The notes under the pieces were generated by a model. It ran no database searches and was not told the origin of the DNA. It saw nothing but the letters and a program-made list of their open reading frames with translations. Made by a program: the position numbers and the translations under genes. 64,000 nt of DNA from an uncultured Oscillospiraceae bacterium (GTDB taxonomy: Bacteria; Bacillota; Clostridia; Oscillospirales; Ruminococcaceae): contig CAJUHS010000001.1 in NCBI GenBank assembly GCA_910586535.1, forward strand, positions 248,396 to 312,395. Direction: 5' to 3'. Positions within the stretch are counted from its first letter, which is position 1, and each line of letters begins with the position of its first letter. Shown here one piece after another: positions 50,919-58,959 of this stretch.

Positions 50919-51935
50919 TCAAACAGAAATTTCGTCCAAAGAAAGAGTAGCCACCGCGTTAAGGCTTTCGTCCGCACGCCTGCCCGCCAAATAATCATAA
51001 TACGCCTGACAGCCTATCATTGCCGCGTTATCGCCGCACAAGTCCAGCCGCGGCATATACAGCTTAAAACCGTTTTTTTCACACTCGGCTTTAAGCATTC
51101 CACGAACGGCTGAATTTGCAGACACTCCCCCTGCCAGCGCGACGGTCTTATAGCCGTACTCCTTTGCGGCGGCTATTGTCTTTTGGGTGAGAATTTCCGC
51201 AACGGTTTTCTGAAAAGACGCGGCAAGGTCGTTTTTGTTGATGGTTTCCCCCTTTTGCTCGGCATTGTGAGCAATATTTATTACCGCGGTTTTCAATCCC
51301 GAAAAGGAAAAATCGTACTCGTTCCCTGCCACCTTCGGGTGAGGCAATGGGTACGTTTTGAAATTGCCGGACTGCGCCGCTTTATCGATATGCACCCCGC
51401 CGGGGTATGGAAATCCAAGCACACGAGCGGCTTTGTCAAAAGCCTCTCCTGCCGCGTCATCGCGAGTCCTGCCGATAACATGGTACTTGGTGTAGTCCAA
51501 TACCTCGATAATGTGGGAATGCCCCCCGCTTGCCACAAGGCAAATATAGGGCGGCTTCAAGGCGCTGTCAGTAAGGTAATTCGCGGCAATATGCCCGGCG
51601 ATATGGTGTACCGGAATAAGCGGCTTGCCTATCGCCATAGCAAGACCCTTTGCAAAATTCGTGCCAACAAGCAGAGCTCCTATAAGCCCGGGGGCATAGG
51701 TCACGGCAAAAGCGTCAATATCCGCAATGGTGCAGCCCGCTTCGTCGAGAGAACGCTTTGTAACATCCAAAATATTCTCGCAATGCCGTCTTGAGGCGAT
51801 CTCGGGTACAACTCCCCCGAATTTTTTATGCTCCTCTATCTGGGAGGCAATTATATTGGAACAAACGGTCAGACCGTCCTCAACAACAGCCGCCGCCGTT
51901 TCGTCGCAGGAGCTTTCTATTGCCAATATTTTCAT
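50919..51935 (-). CDS. tsaD: tRNA N6-adenosine threonylcarbamoyltransferase
   Basis: A 338-residue TsaD (Kae1/Gcp family), which transfers threonylcarbamoyl from TC-AMP to A37 of ANN-decoding tRNAs with TsaB and TsaE. Seen: MKILAIESSCDETAAAVV, the metal motif HHIAGHIAANYL, VASGGHSHIIEV and AGGVSANSAVR. The start at 51935 has AAAAGGA upstream; a longer frame from 51956 is not needed. It overlaps or abuts the methyltransferase gene (stop 51940). tsaB and tsaE are not here. Confidence 0.97.
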   Translation of the reverse strand: MKILAIESSCDETAAAVVEDGLTVCSNIIASQIEEHKKFGGVVPEIASRRHCENILDVTKRSLDEAGCTIADIDAFAVTYAPGLIGALLVGTNFAKGLAMAIGKPLIPVHHIAGHIAANYLTDSALKPPYICLVASGGHSHIIEVLDYTKYHVIGRTRDDAAGEAFDKAARVLGFPYPGGVHIDKAAQSGNFKTYPLPHPKVAGNEYDFSFSGLKTAVINIAHNAEQKGETINKNDLAASFQKTVAEILTQKTIAAAKEYGYKTVALAGGVSANSAVRGMLKAECEKNGFKLYMPRLDLCGDNAAMIGCQAYYDYLAGRRADESLNAVATLSLDEISV

Positions 51936-51939
51936 ATTA

Positions 51940-52587
51940 TCAGTCCTTTTTTGCAATAATTATCGTAGTATTTTCCATTCTGTACACCTTTTCCGCATTT
52001 AAAAACCCTGCCGCCTTAAACATTTTTATCTGATTTTCAATGGTACATGGCGTGTCATAATGATAAAACCCGTTTTCGAGAATATTTTGTTCTCTGCGTA
52101 TGCGGACATTTTCGGCGTACCAATACTCTTCCTCCGCCTGCGTCTCCACCATGTAGTCGCACTCGATATATACGCCTCCGCTTTTCAGAGAATCACAAAT
52201 TTTTCGATACAGACCAATTTTCATTTCGTGACTGAAATGGTGCATGGTCTGAAATGAAATTGCGGTATCAAAACGGTTCTGCCCCAAATCGGTACGGAAA
52301 TAATCACCTTGTATCAGAGTAATATTTTTTCCGCGGTACTTCTCCTCAAGCTTGTCCAGCATTGCCTTTGTCAGGTCTATGCCCGTGACGGAAATGTCGG
52401 GAAAACGTTTGAAAATAGCCTCCAGCTCCAAACCAGTACCGCAGCCTAAGTCAAGAAGATTTTTCGTATTTTCGGGGACAAGCTTTGACATTTCCCCATA
52501 GGCTTCGCGGCAGCCGTCAACCTCGTTCAGCATATGCTCGTCGTAACCGTCAACACGGGCAGTAAAAAATTCGTCCATTTTTTCCAT
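51940..52587 (-). CDS. Class I SAM-dependent methyltransferase
   Basis: A 215-residue methyltransferase of the UbiE/Methyltransf_25 type: LLDLGCGTGLELEAI is the SAM motif, GIDLTKAMLDKLEEKY motif post-I, and FDTAISFQTMHHF motif II. The substrate is unknown. It lies between dusB-rimI and tsaD on the same strand with four-base spacing, so is likely part of the operon. AAAGGATT before its ATG. Confidence 0.85.
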   Translation of the reverse strand: MEKMDEFFTARVDGYDEHMLNEVDGCREAYGEMSKLVPENTKNLLDLGCGTGLELEAIFKRFPDISVTGIDLTKAMLDKLEEKYRGKNITLIQGDYFRTDLGQNRFDTAISFQTMHHFSHEMKIGLYRKICDSLKSGGVYIECDYMVETQAEEEYWYAENVRIRREQNILENGFYHYDTPCTIENQIKMFKAAGFLNAEKVYRMENTTIIIAKKD

Positions 52588-52591
52588 AGTA

Positions 52592-54001
52592 TCAATCCTT
52601 TAAAGTTTTTGTCATCAATACGGCATTTTCCCGAGGATCACGGTAAAAATCCTTACGCATTCCTACAGGCTCAAAACCAAATTTTTTGTACAGATTTATA
52701 GCGGGAAAATTGCTTTTCCTGACCTCCAAGTTTATCCTTGCGGCGTTCCCCTCGGTACGACGCAGAAGCTCAGTGAGCAGACCTTTTGCCGCGCCGCGCT
52801 GCCGATACTGTTCCCTAACGGCAACGTCCTCTATATTTACCTCGTCAAGGACACCCGAAGCAGTTAAAAATCCACAGACCGTACCCTCCGCCGTTTCCGC
52901 CGCAAGCAGTACCGAATCCTCGTTTGACAACGCGCTTTTAAATGAGTTTAGACTCCATGGCTCTGAAAAACATTCCCGTGAAATTTCCGCAAAGTATTCT
53001 AAATCGTTTTCGTTTGCAGTACGTATTATTATCCGCTCTTTCAGAATGTCGTCACGAATGGCAAAAACATCGCTAAGCGCAGAAAGATTTCCGCACCGTC
53101 TGCGATACTCCGCCGCATTGGGCATACCCTTTAAATAGTAGGAGCATTGCCGCCGCGCCTCGCTTATGCCGATACGCACGCCCTTATAGCGAACCGCAAG
53201 TTCCACCTGACGGCACATCATTTCCAGACGCTCTTCAAGTGACGGCTCAGACAGTATTTTCCCTGTTTCGAGATAGTGTTTGACTTGTGCGAACAGCCAC
53301 GGCCTGCCGTAGCTGCCCCTGCCTATCATAACAAGGTCGCAGCCTGTTTCTCGGTACAGAGCCGCCGCAGTGACCGGACTTGTCACGTCACCGTTGCCTA
53401 TGACGGGAATTTTTACCGCCTCCTTGACCTGACGGATAATATCCCAATCGGCTTTGCCGTGGTACATCTGATTTTTTGTACGCCCATGAACGGTTATCGC
53501 CGCCGCTCCCGCCTGCTCCAAAGCCTTGGAAAGCTCCACAGCGTTGACGTGCTCCTCGTCCCAGCCCTTACGGATTTTGGCTGTAATTGGGACCGGAACG
53601 GCATTCACAGCCGCCTTGACTATCTCCGCCGCAAGCTTGGTATTCTTCATCAAAGCGGAACCTGCCCCGTTTCCCGCGACCTTGGGAACGGGGCAGCCCA
53701 TATTTATGTCGATAATATCGGGACGATACTCCATAAGACGCTTTGCCGCCTCGGCGATAAAATGCGGATCGTCCCCGAAAAGCTGAAGCGCATAGGGCCG
53801 CTCGCTGTCAAGTACAGTACAAAGCTCCTCTGTCCTGCGGTCGGAATAACAAAGACCCTTTGCGGAAATCATTTCCGACACCATATAGGACGCGCCGTTT
53901 TCCTTGCACAGCGCGCGGTAGGCTCTGTCCGCCACCGACGCCATTGGCGCAAGAGCGGCAGTCTTTTCAATTTTTACGCTGCCTATTGAAATGTATTCCA
54001 T
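52592..54001 (-). CDS. Fusion of tRNA-dihydrouridine synthase (DusB-like) and ribosomal protein N-acetyltransferase (RimI-like)
   Basis: A 469-residue fusion. Residues 1-318 are an FMN-dependent DusB-type dihydrouridine synthase: MASVADRAYR, DINMGCPVPKVAGNGAGSAL with the catalytic Cys103, VHGRTKNQMYHGKADWDII and VMIGRGSYGRPWLF. Residues 323-469 are a complete GNAT of the RimI type: VNIEDVAVREQYRQRGAAKGLLTEL (acetyl-CoA loop) and NLEVRKSNFPAINLYKKFGFEPVGMRKDFY. RimI is usually a separate gene in tsaB-rimI-tsaD clusters; tsaD is two genes downstream. The linker is only a few residues. The frame has no stop or shift. Confidence 0.9.
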   Translation of the reverse strand: MEYISIGSVKIEKTAALAPMASVADRAYRALCKENGASYMVSEMISAKGLCYSDRRTEELCTVLDSERPYALQLFGDDPHFIAEAAKRLMEYRPDIIDINMGCPVPKVAGNGAGSALMKNTKLAAEIVKAAVNAVPVPITAKIRKGWDEEHVNAVELSKALEQAGAAAITVHGRTKNQMYHGKADWDIIRQVKEAVKIPVIGNGDVTSPVTAAALYRETGCDLVMIGRGSYGRPWLFAQVKHYLETGKILSEPSLEERLEMMCRQVELAVRYKGVRIGISEARRQCSYYLKGMPNAAEYRRRCGNLSALSDVFAIRDDILKERIIIRTANENDLEYFAEISRECFSEPWSLNSFKSALSNEDSVLLAAETAEGTVCGFLTASGVLDEVNIEDVAVREQYRQRGAAKGLLTELLRRTEGNAARINLEVRKSNFPAINLYKKFGFEPVGMRKDFYRDPRENAVLMTKTLKD

Positions 54002-54037
54002 AGTTACCTTCCGTTTCCGAATAAAGCTGTAGATTTA

Positions 54038-54544
54038 TTAGTTTTCCCCAAACGCTACCCAAGGAATATCTTCTCCGCCAAATGCGGTAATAGCGTCCTG
54101 ACAAATCCCGATATGGCACATGATATGCCGTATTTGGGCGCATATAACGCTGAGATAAGTAAAATCCATATCGTCCAGAATTTTGCGGCAAAGGGTTTCA
54201 TCGTCCAGAGAATCGAAAAATTTATCCTTTTTCACGTCAAATATTTTAAAGCATTCCATTACCTGTTCCTTTGTCATAAATCCGTCGCTTTCGCCGCACC
54301 ACTCGTCCCGATAAAGCTTCTCGCCTATGTTTTCGGGGAAATCAAAGCTTGATTTAAAATCAGCTTTATAGTCAAGTCTGAGCCAGAAATCGCTTCCGAC
54401 AAGAGCATGAACAATATTGTTCCACACAGGCAAACCGTTGTTTTGGGCTTTCCAAAGCTCATCTGGACAAATTTCAACCACGCTTTTCAGCATTTTATAG
54501 CTGTCGTAGTACTGTACTTTCAGCACTTTTACTATTTCATTCAT
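54038..54544 (-). CDS. DinB-superfamily-like four-helix protein
   Basis: A 168-residue protein of the DinB/YfiT type: helical throughout, with NNIVHALVGSDFWLR and AQIRHIMCHIGICQDAIT giving the spaced His that bind a metal in the family. YfiT/DinB members act as thiol-dependent transferases or are of unknown function. It sits between dusB-rimI and the DUF3592-like gene on the minus strand, with GGAGG before its ATG. Confidence 0.72.
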   Translation of the reverse strand: MNEIVKVLKVQYYDSYKMLKSVVEICPDELWKAQNNGLPVWNNIVHALVGSDFWLRLDYKADFKSSFDFPENIGEKLYRDEWCGESDGFMTKEQVMECFKIFDVKKDKFFDSLDDETLCRKILDDMDFTYLSVICAQIRHIMCHIGICQDAITAFGGEDIPWVAFGEN

Positions 54545-54578
54545 TTTAATAGCCTCCTCTTAAACTTAATAAGTATGG

Positions 54579-55223
54579 TCAATACTCCGAAACAAGATAT
54601 TTTTCGGGATCTTTTTCAATATCCACATAAACACGAACTTTTCCTCCGTGCGTGAACGGATAATCCCGTTTAGGATAGTACCTGCTTAAAAATTCATACT
54701 TTCCAAAGCTGCACACCGCACGGACTTTTCCGCCCCGTTCCCGTTCTCCCGCATAGTCGGCGTAAACGCACTTGTCCTGCCTGATAAGCCGTGAAAAATA
54801 TGCGCGTGTATAAAATTCGCCTGCTATGGGAAAAATTGCCGACAGCAAAAGAATACAAAAAACAGCGGTAAGAACAGCAAGAGCAGTGCGTTCGTCCCGG
54901 TTCATATCTTCAAAATAATGCCGATGATACGGCACCGTAAACGTGTCGCCTACTTCGGTTCCCTCCAGATACCATACCGCAGACGGCAGCCTTGTGTCAA
55001 ACCGTGTCAGACCAACATTGTAAACCACGTCAATACACTGTATCTCCTCTGAGTCGTAAAACTTCAAAACCCGCTCCACACGGCCTTCTATGTAATCTCC
55101 TTTATGCCCGAAAGGTGTGTACCCCTTGAAGACTTCAAAGGTAAAGACCGCGACCGCCGCAGCCAATATCAGCATTACAGTACCCCGCAAAAGCCGTGCC
55201 TTATTCATTCTATAGCCGTTCAT
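54579..55223 (-). CDS. DUF3592-like membrane protein
   Basis: A 214-residue protein with two membrane segments (about 12-28 and 113-131) around a small beta-rich domain (residues 35-105; GDYIEGRVERVLKFYDSEEIQCIDVVYNV, FTVPYHRH), resembling DUF3592 proteins. The function is unknown. Its AGGTGA site begins at the stop of the upstream CmpB-type pseudogene. Confidence 0.65.
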   Translation of the reverse strand: MNGYRMNKARLLRGTVMLILAAAVAVFTFEVFKGYTPFGHKGDYIEGRVERVLKFYDSEEIQCIDVVYNVGLTRFDTRLPSAVWYLEGTEVGDTFTVPYHRHYFEDMNRDERTALAVLTAVFCILLLSAIFPIAGEFYTRAYFSRLIRQDKCVYADYAGERERGGKVRAVCSFGKYEFLSRYYPKRDYPFTHGGKVRVYVDIEKDPEKYLVSEY

Positions 55224-55234
55224 ATTTTCATCAC

Positions 55235-55730
55235 CTATGCTTTTATAAAAATATACGCCGTGTCCACAAGAATTTCCAAAATGGTTACCGCTACCGTAAT
55301 TTTCAGTACCCTGCCGCCAAGCTTGCCCGCAAGATATTCCGCAGAGGGGTGCAGGACTTTATCAGCAGTACGCACAATGCTCCGAAAATAAGGCTGCTGC
55401 CCAAAGCGATACGCCCCTGAAAACTAAACGCCCGGATGTCGTAATCCCAAAGCGGACCGTCGATAAACAAGTCCAGCATATAGGAAGCGGCAAGTTCGGC
55501 GGCGGTGGTAATGAACATACCCAAAACAAAAGTCAAAGGAACGCTTTTTAGCTTACCCAAAATCAGCACCAATGCCGTTGTGCAGAAGCCGTATATGGGA
55601 CAGCCGGGTCAGCGAAATGTCCCCGCACCGCCGATGTGAGGATAGTTTCGTAAAGTCAGCCGATAAAGCTGTACGCCGTAAATTCCAGCACCCACACGGA
55701 CAATTTTTCAATATTAACCTTTCGCGTCAT
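55235..55730 (-). pseudogene. Decayed CmpB-type (PF06541 'putative ABC transporter permease') membrane protein gene
   Basis: On the minus strand three frames must be joined to give a normal family protein. From ATG 55730 (overlapping the end of polA): VNIEKLSVWVLEFTAYSFIG, then TGA where the family has Trp, then LYETILTSAVRGHFA. A frameshift leads to CPIYGFCTTALVLILGKLKSVPLTFVLGMFITTAAELAASYMLDLF ... WDYDIRAFSFQGRIALGSSLIFGALCVLLIK, then a second frameshift to LHPSAEYLAGKLGGRVLKITVAVTILEILVDTAYIFIKA and the stop at 55235. The family signatures (YSFIGWLYE, CPIYGFG, WDYxxxxFxxxGRIxL) are clear, so the gene is broken by one nonsense codon and two shifts. Real decay or clustered sequencing errors cannot be told apart. 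Confidence 0.8.
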
Positions 55731-58272
55731 ACCATGTCTTACCCTGTGAAACGTCCGCAGTGAGGGGAACATCAAGTACCGCCGCGTTACGCATTTCCTC
55801 GCCGAGAACGGCGGCGGCGCGCTCCGCGTCTTTTTCGCTTACCTCGATGATAAGTTCGTCGTGTACCTGCAATATCAGCCGCGCTTCAAGATTTTCCGCC
55901 GCAAGACGCCGATAGACCTTTATCATGGCTATCTTAATTATGTCCGCCGCAGTACCCTGTATTGGAGCATTCATTGCGGCACGCTTGCCGAACGCCTGAA
56001 TATTCTTGTTGGAATTTTTCAGTTCGGGGATAGGTCTGCGTCTGTGATACATCGTTTCGGCATATCCCTTTGCTTTAGCGTCCTCCACAGTTTTTTCCAT
56101 AAAACGGGAAACATTCGGGTACTTGGCAAGATAATTTCTGATGTATCTGTCCGCCTCGGAGACAGTTACACCTATATCCTTGGAAAGGGAAAAAGCGCCG
56201 ATGCCATACACAATGCCGAAATTTACAGCCTTTGCCGCGCGCCGCATTTCGGAGGTTATCATGTCAGCCGGCATATCGAACACCTGCGCCGCGGTGGATG
56301 TATGAATGTCCATACCGTTTGCAAAGCCCTCCTGCATATTTTTGTCGCCGCTCATGTGGGCGAGTATGCGCAGCTCGATTTGGCTGTAATCCGCGTCGAG
56401 AAGCACTTTTCCCTCTTCGGCAACAAAAAATTTCCGCATATTCCGCCCCAACTCCGTGCGGACTGGAATATTCTGGACATTAGGTTCCGCGGAGGAAATA
56501 CGTCCCGTGCGGGTCTCAGTCTGTTTAAAAAAGCTGTGTACCCTGCCGTCCTCCGCGACTACCTTTAAAAGTCCCTCAACATATGTGGAATTAAGCTTTG
56601 AAAGCTGGCGGTACTGCAAAATAAGGTCTACAATCTCATGTTTATCCCTAAGATTTTCCAGCACGTCGGCATTGGTTGAATATCCTGTTTTAGTTTTCTT
56701 GCCTGCGGGAAGTCCCATTTCCTCAAACAAAACAACGCCCAGCTGCTTCGGCGAACCAATGTTGAACTCGTGTCCCGCCATGAAGTATATCTGCTGCTCG
56801 ATGCCGGACATTTCCTCCGTAAGGCTCTCGCCGAAACGCTTTATGCCATCGGAGTCAATTTTTACTCCGTAATGCTCCATACTTGCCAAAACTTCGGTAA
56901 GCGGCAGCTCTATCTCGTTCAAAAGCCATGTCATTCCCTGCTTTTCAATCTCCGCAAGCATTACGGACGCAAGGCTTGCCAACGCGGCGATCTCGGCAAA
57001 TTCCCCCAGTTCCTCATAGGACGGAACGCCGTACTCCGCGCACATTCTCTCAACCGAATATTCTGTAGAATTTGTGTTAAGAACGTACCCCAAAATATCC
57101 GCGTCTGCAATAACGTTTTTCAGCGCTCTGCCGTTTTCAATGCAAAAACGGTACACAGACTTTGCCGCCGCCGTGATTTTTTTGCATTCCGAAGAAAGAA
57201 AATCAAGCTGCAAATCCCTGTCGGAAACAGTGTAAATCTTTTCTCCGTCTGTGGGAAGAAGCTGCATTACTCCGTCTTTGAAAAGGAAAACAGCTTCGTT
57301 TATTTCGGAAATATTTCCCAAAAATTCCCCTGCATCCATATATTTCCGTTTTTCCGAAGCGGCAGCTTTCGGAGCGTTTGAAGCAGCCGAAGGCTTGACT
57401 TTAAGCCGTTCCAGAAGCTTGAACATTTCCAGTTCCGTCAGCAGACCCGATATCTTTTCCTCATCTCTTTCGCCAATCTTATAGGCATTTATATCCATTT
57501 CGATCGGCGCGTTTTTCACGATAGTCGCAAGCCATTTGCTCTGCTCCGCATCGGCTTTTCCAGCCTCGAGCTTTGCAAGAACCGACTTTGTGGCAGCCAA
57601 AGTACCGTTTTCAAGCGCCGCATAAAGCTGCTCAACGGTATGGTGATCCTTGATAAGCTGCGAAGCGGTCTTTTCGCCGATACCCTTAACGCCGCTGATG
57701 TTGTCGGAGCTGTCTCCCATAAGAGCTTTCAGGTCGATAAGCTCAATAGGCGCAATGCCGTAATCCTCGGTAAATTTTTCCTCGGTGTACTTCACAGTAC
57801 CTTTTGTGGTGTGCAGCAGCACAGCAACATTGTCGCTAATAAGCTGGAGGGAGTCCCTGTCCCCCGTCAGGACATAGCACTCCCCTTTTTGTCCGCCGCA
57901 TTCACCGCAGTCAGTACAAAGCTTTGAAAGCGTACCCAAAATGTCGTCCGCCTCGAAGCCCTCGCGCTCCACTATTTTAATTCCAAGAGCCGTAAGAAGC
58001 TCTTTTATCACAGGCATTTGCTGAGCAAGCTCGTCAGGCATACCGTGGCGGTTGGCTTTATAGCTTTCCACAGCCCTGTGACGGAATGTAGGCGCACGCA
58101 AGTCGAACGCCACAGCCACACAATCGGGAGAAATATCATTCATCACAGAAAGATAGATATTCATAAATCCCGTTATTGCATTGGTGTAGGTTCCGTTTTT
58201 ATTGGACAGCATTTTGATACCGTAAAACGCGCGGTTCATAATGCTGTTTCCGTCAATCGCAAGCAGCTTCAT
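55714..58272 (-). CDS. polA: DNA polymerase I
   Basis: An 852-residue Pol I. The 5'-3' exonuclease domain (1-300) has MKLLAIDGNSIMNRAFY, EADDILGTLSKL, TGDRDSLQLI and SSDNISGVKGIGEKTA. The polymerase domain (about 450-852) has QTETRTGRISSAEPNVQNIPVR, DYSQIELRILAHMSGD (motif A), RRAAKAVNFGIVYGIGAFSL (motif B) and LQVHDELIIEV (motif C). In the middle the 3'-5' exonuclease acidic residues (DxE) are absent (NEAVFLFKDG), as in many Gram-positive Pol I enzymes, so it cannot proofread. AGGAGG lies before its ATG. Confidence 0.97.
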   Translation of the reverse strand: MKLLAIDGNSIMNRAFYGIKMLSNKNGTYTNAITGFMNIYLSVMNDISPDCVAVAFDLRAPTFRHRAVESYKANRHGMPDELAQQMPVIKELLTALGIKIVEREGFEADDILGTLSKLCTDCGECGGQKGECYVLTGDRDSLQLISDNVAVLLHTTKGTVKYTEEKFTEDYGIAPIELIDLKALMGDSSDNISGVKGIGEKTASQLIKDHHTVEQLYAALENGTLAATKSVLAKLEAGKADAEQSKWLATIVKNAPIEMDINAYKIGERDEEKISGLLTELEMFKLLERLKVKPSAASNAPKAAASEKRKYMDAGEFLGNISEINEAVFLFKDGVMQLLPTDGEKIYTVSDRDLQLDFLSSECKKITAAAKSVYRFCIENGRALKNVIADADILGYVLNTNSTEYSVERMCAEYGVPSYEELGEFAEIAALASLASVMLAEIEKQGMTWLLNEIELPLTEVLASMEHYGVKIDSDGIKRFGESLTEEMSGIEQQIYFMAGHEFNIGSPKQLGVVLFEEMGLPAGKKTKTGYSTNADVLENLRDKHEIVDLILQYRQLSKLNSTYVEGLLKVVAEDGRVHSFFKQTETRTGRISSAEPNVQNIPVRTELGRNMRKFFVAEEGKVLLDADYSQIELRILAHMSGDKNMQEGFANGMDIHTSTAAQVFDMPADMITSEMRRAAKAVNFGIVYGIGAFSLSKDIGVTVSEADRYIRNYLAKYPNVSRFMEKTVEDAKAKGYAETMYHRRRPIPELKNSNKNIQAFGKRAAMNAPIQGTAADIIKIAMIKVYRRLAAENLEARLILQVHDELIIEVSEKDAERAAAVLGEEMRNAAVLDVPLTADVSQGKTWYDAKG

Positions 58273-58382
58273 AGCAGTCCTCCTGTAATAATTAGGTAAT
58301 AAAAATATAGAAATAATTCACAAATACAATAAATAATCTGCAAATAGTATGCAAATAATACATATTTGCATAAATGCATTTT

Positions 58383-58949
58383 TTAGTTTTTGAAAAAAGC
58401 CTTTAGTTGCCTAAGAGCTTCCGCACGGTGACTAACAGCATTTTTCTCATCAGCGGAAAGCTCTGCAAAGGATTTCTCACCGTACATAAAAATTGGATCG
58501 TACCCAAAGCCGTTTGTACCGCAGTTCTCGTATCCTATCTTTCCAAAGACTTTCCCCGTGAAATAATGGTCTTTTCCGAAGCTGTCGATATAGCAAATAC
58601 AGCAGGTAAAATTCGCACCGCGCTTTTCGTCTGGTACGTCCTTTAATTCCTCCAAAAGACGCTTTTTCCGCTGTCCCTCGGGAGCATACCGCGCGGAAAA
58701 AATTCCGGGCGCACCATCCAAAGCATCCACCTCCAGACCGCTGTCATCGGCAATAACGGGAAGTCCAGTCAGGTCGAAAACCGCTTTTGATTTTAAGTAC
58801 GCATTTTCCGCAAAAGTTTTGCCTTTTTCCTCAACCTCGATATCCGCTCCAGCCTCAGACTGGGTAATGACCTCAATACCCGCAGGAGACAGTATTTCCC
58901 TTACTTCGCAAAGCTTGTTCTTATTGTTTGTGGCAAGGATTATTTTCAT
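58383..58949 (-). CDS. rdgB: XTP/dITP diphosphatase (RdgB/HAM1)
   Basis: A 188-residue non-canonical purine NTP pyrophosphatase: MKIILATNNKNKLCEVREIL, FAENAYLKSKAV, LPVIADDSGLEVDALDGAPGIFSARYA and GTNGFGYDPIFMYGEKSFAEL. It removes inosine and xanthosine triphosphates. The frame extends upstream to 59117, but the family N-terminus and AGGGG at about 8 bases fix the ATG at 58949. It is 10 bases past the ftsY stop, in the same minus-strand run. Confidence 0.96.
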   Translation of the reverse strand: MKIILATNNKNKLCEVREILSPAGIEVITQSEAGADIEVEEKGKTFAENAYLKSKAVFDLTGLPVIADDSGLEVDALDGAPGIFSARYAPEGQRKKRLLEELKDVPDEKRGANFTCCICYIDSFGKDHYFTGKVFGKIGYENCGTNGFGYDPIFMYGEKSFAELSADEKNAVSHRAEALRQLKAFFKN

Positions 58950-58959
58950 ATGAAATCCC

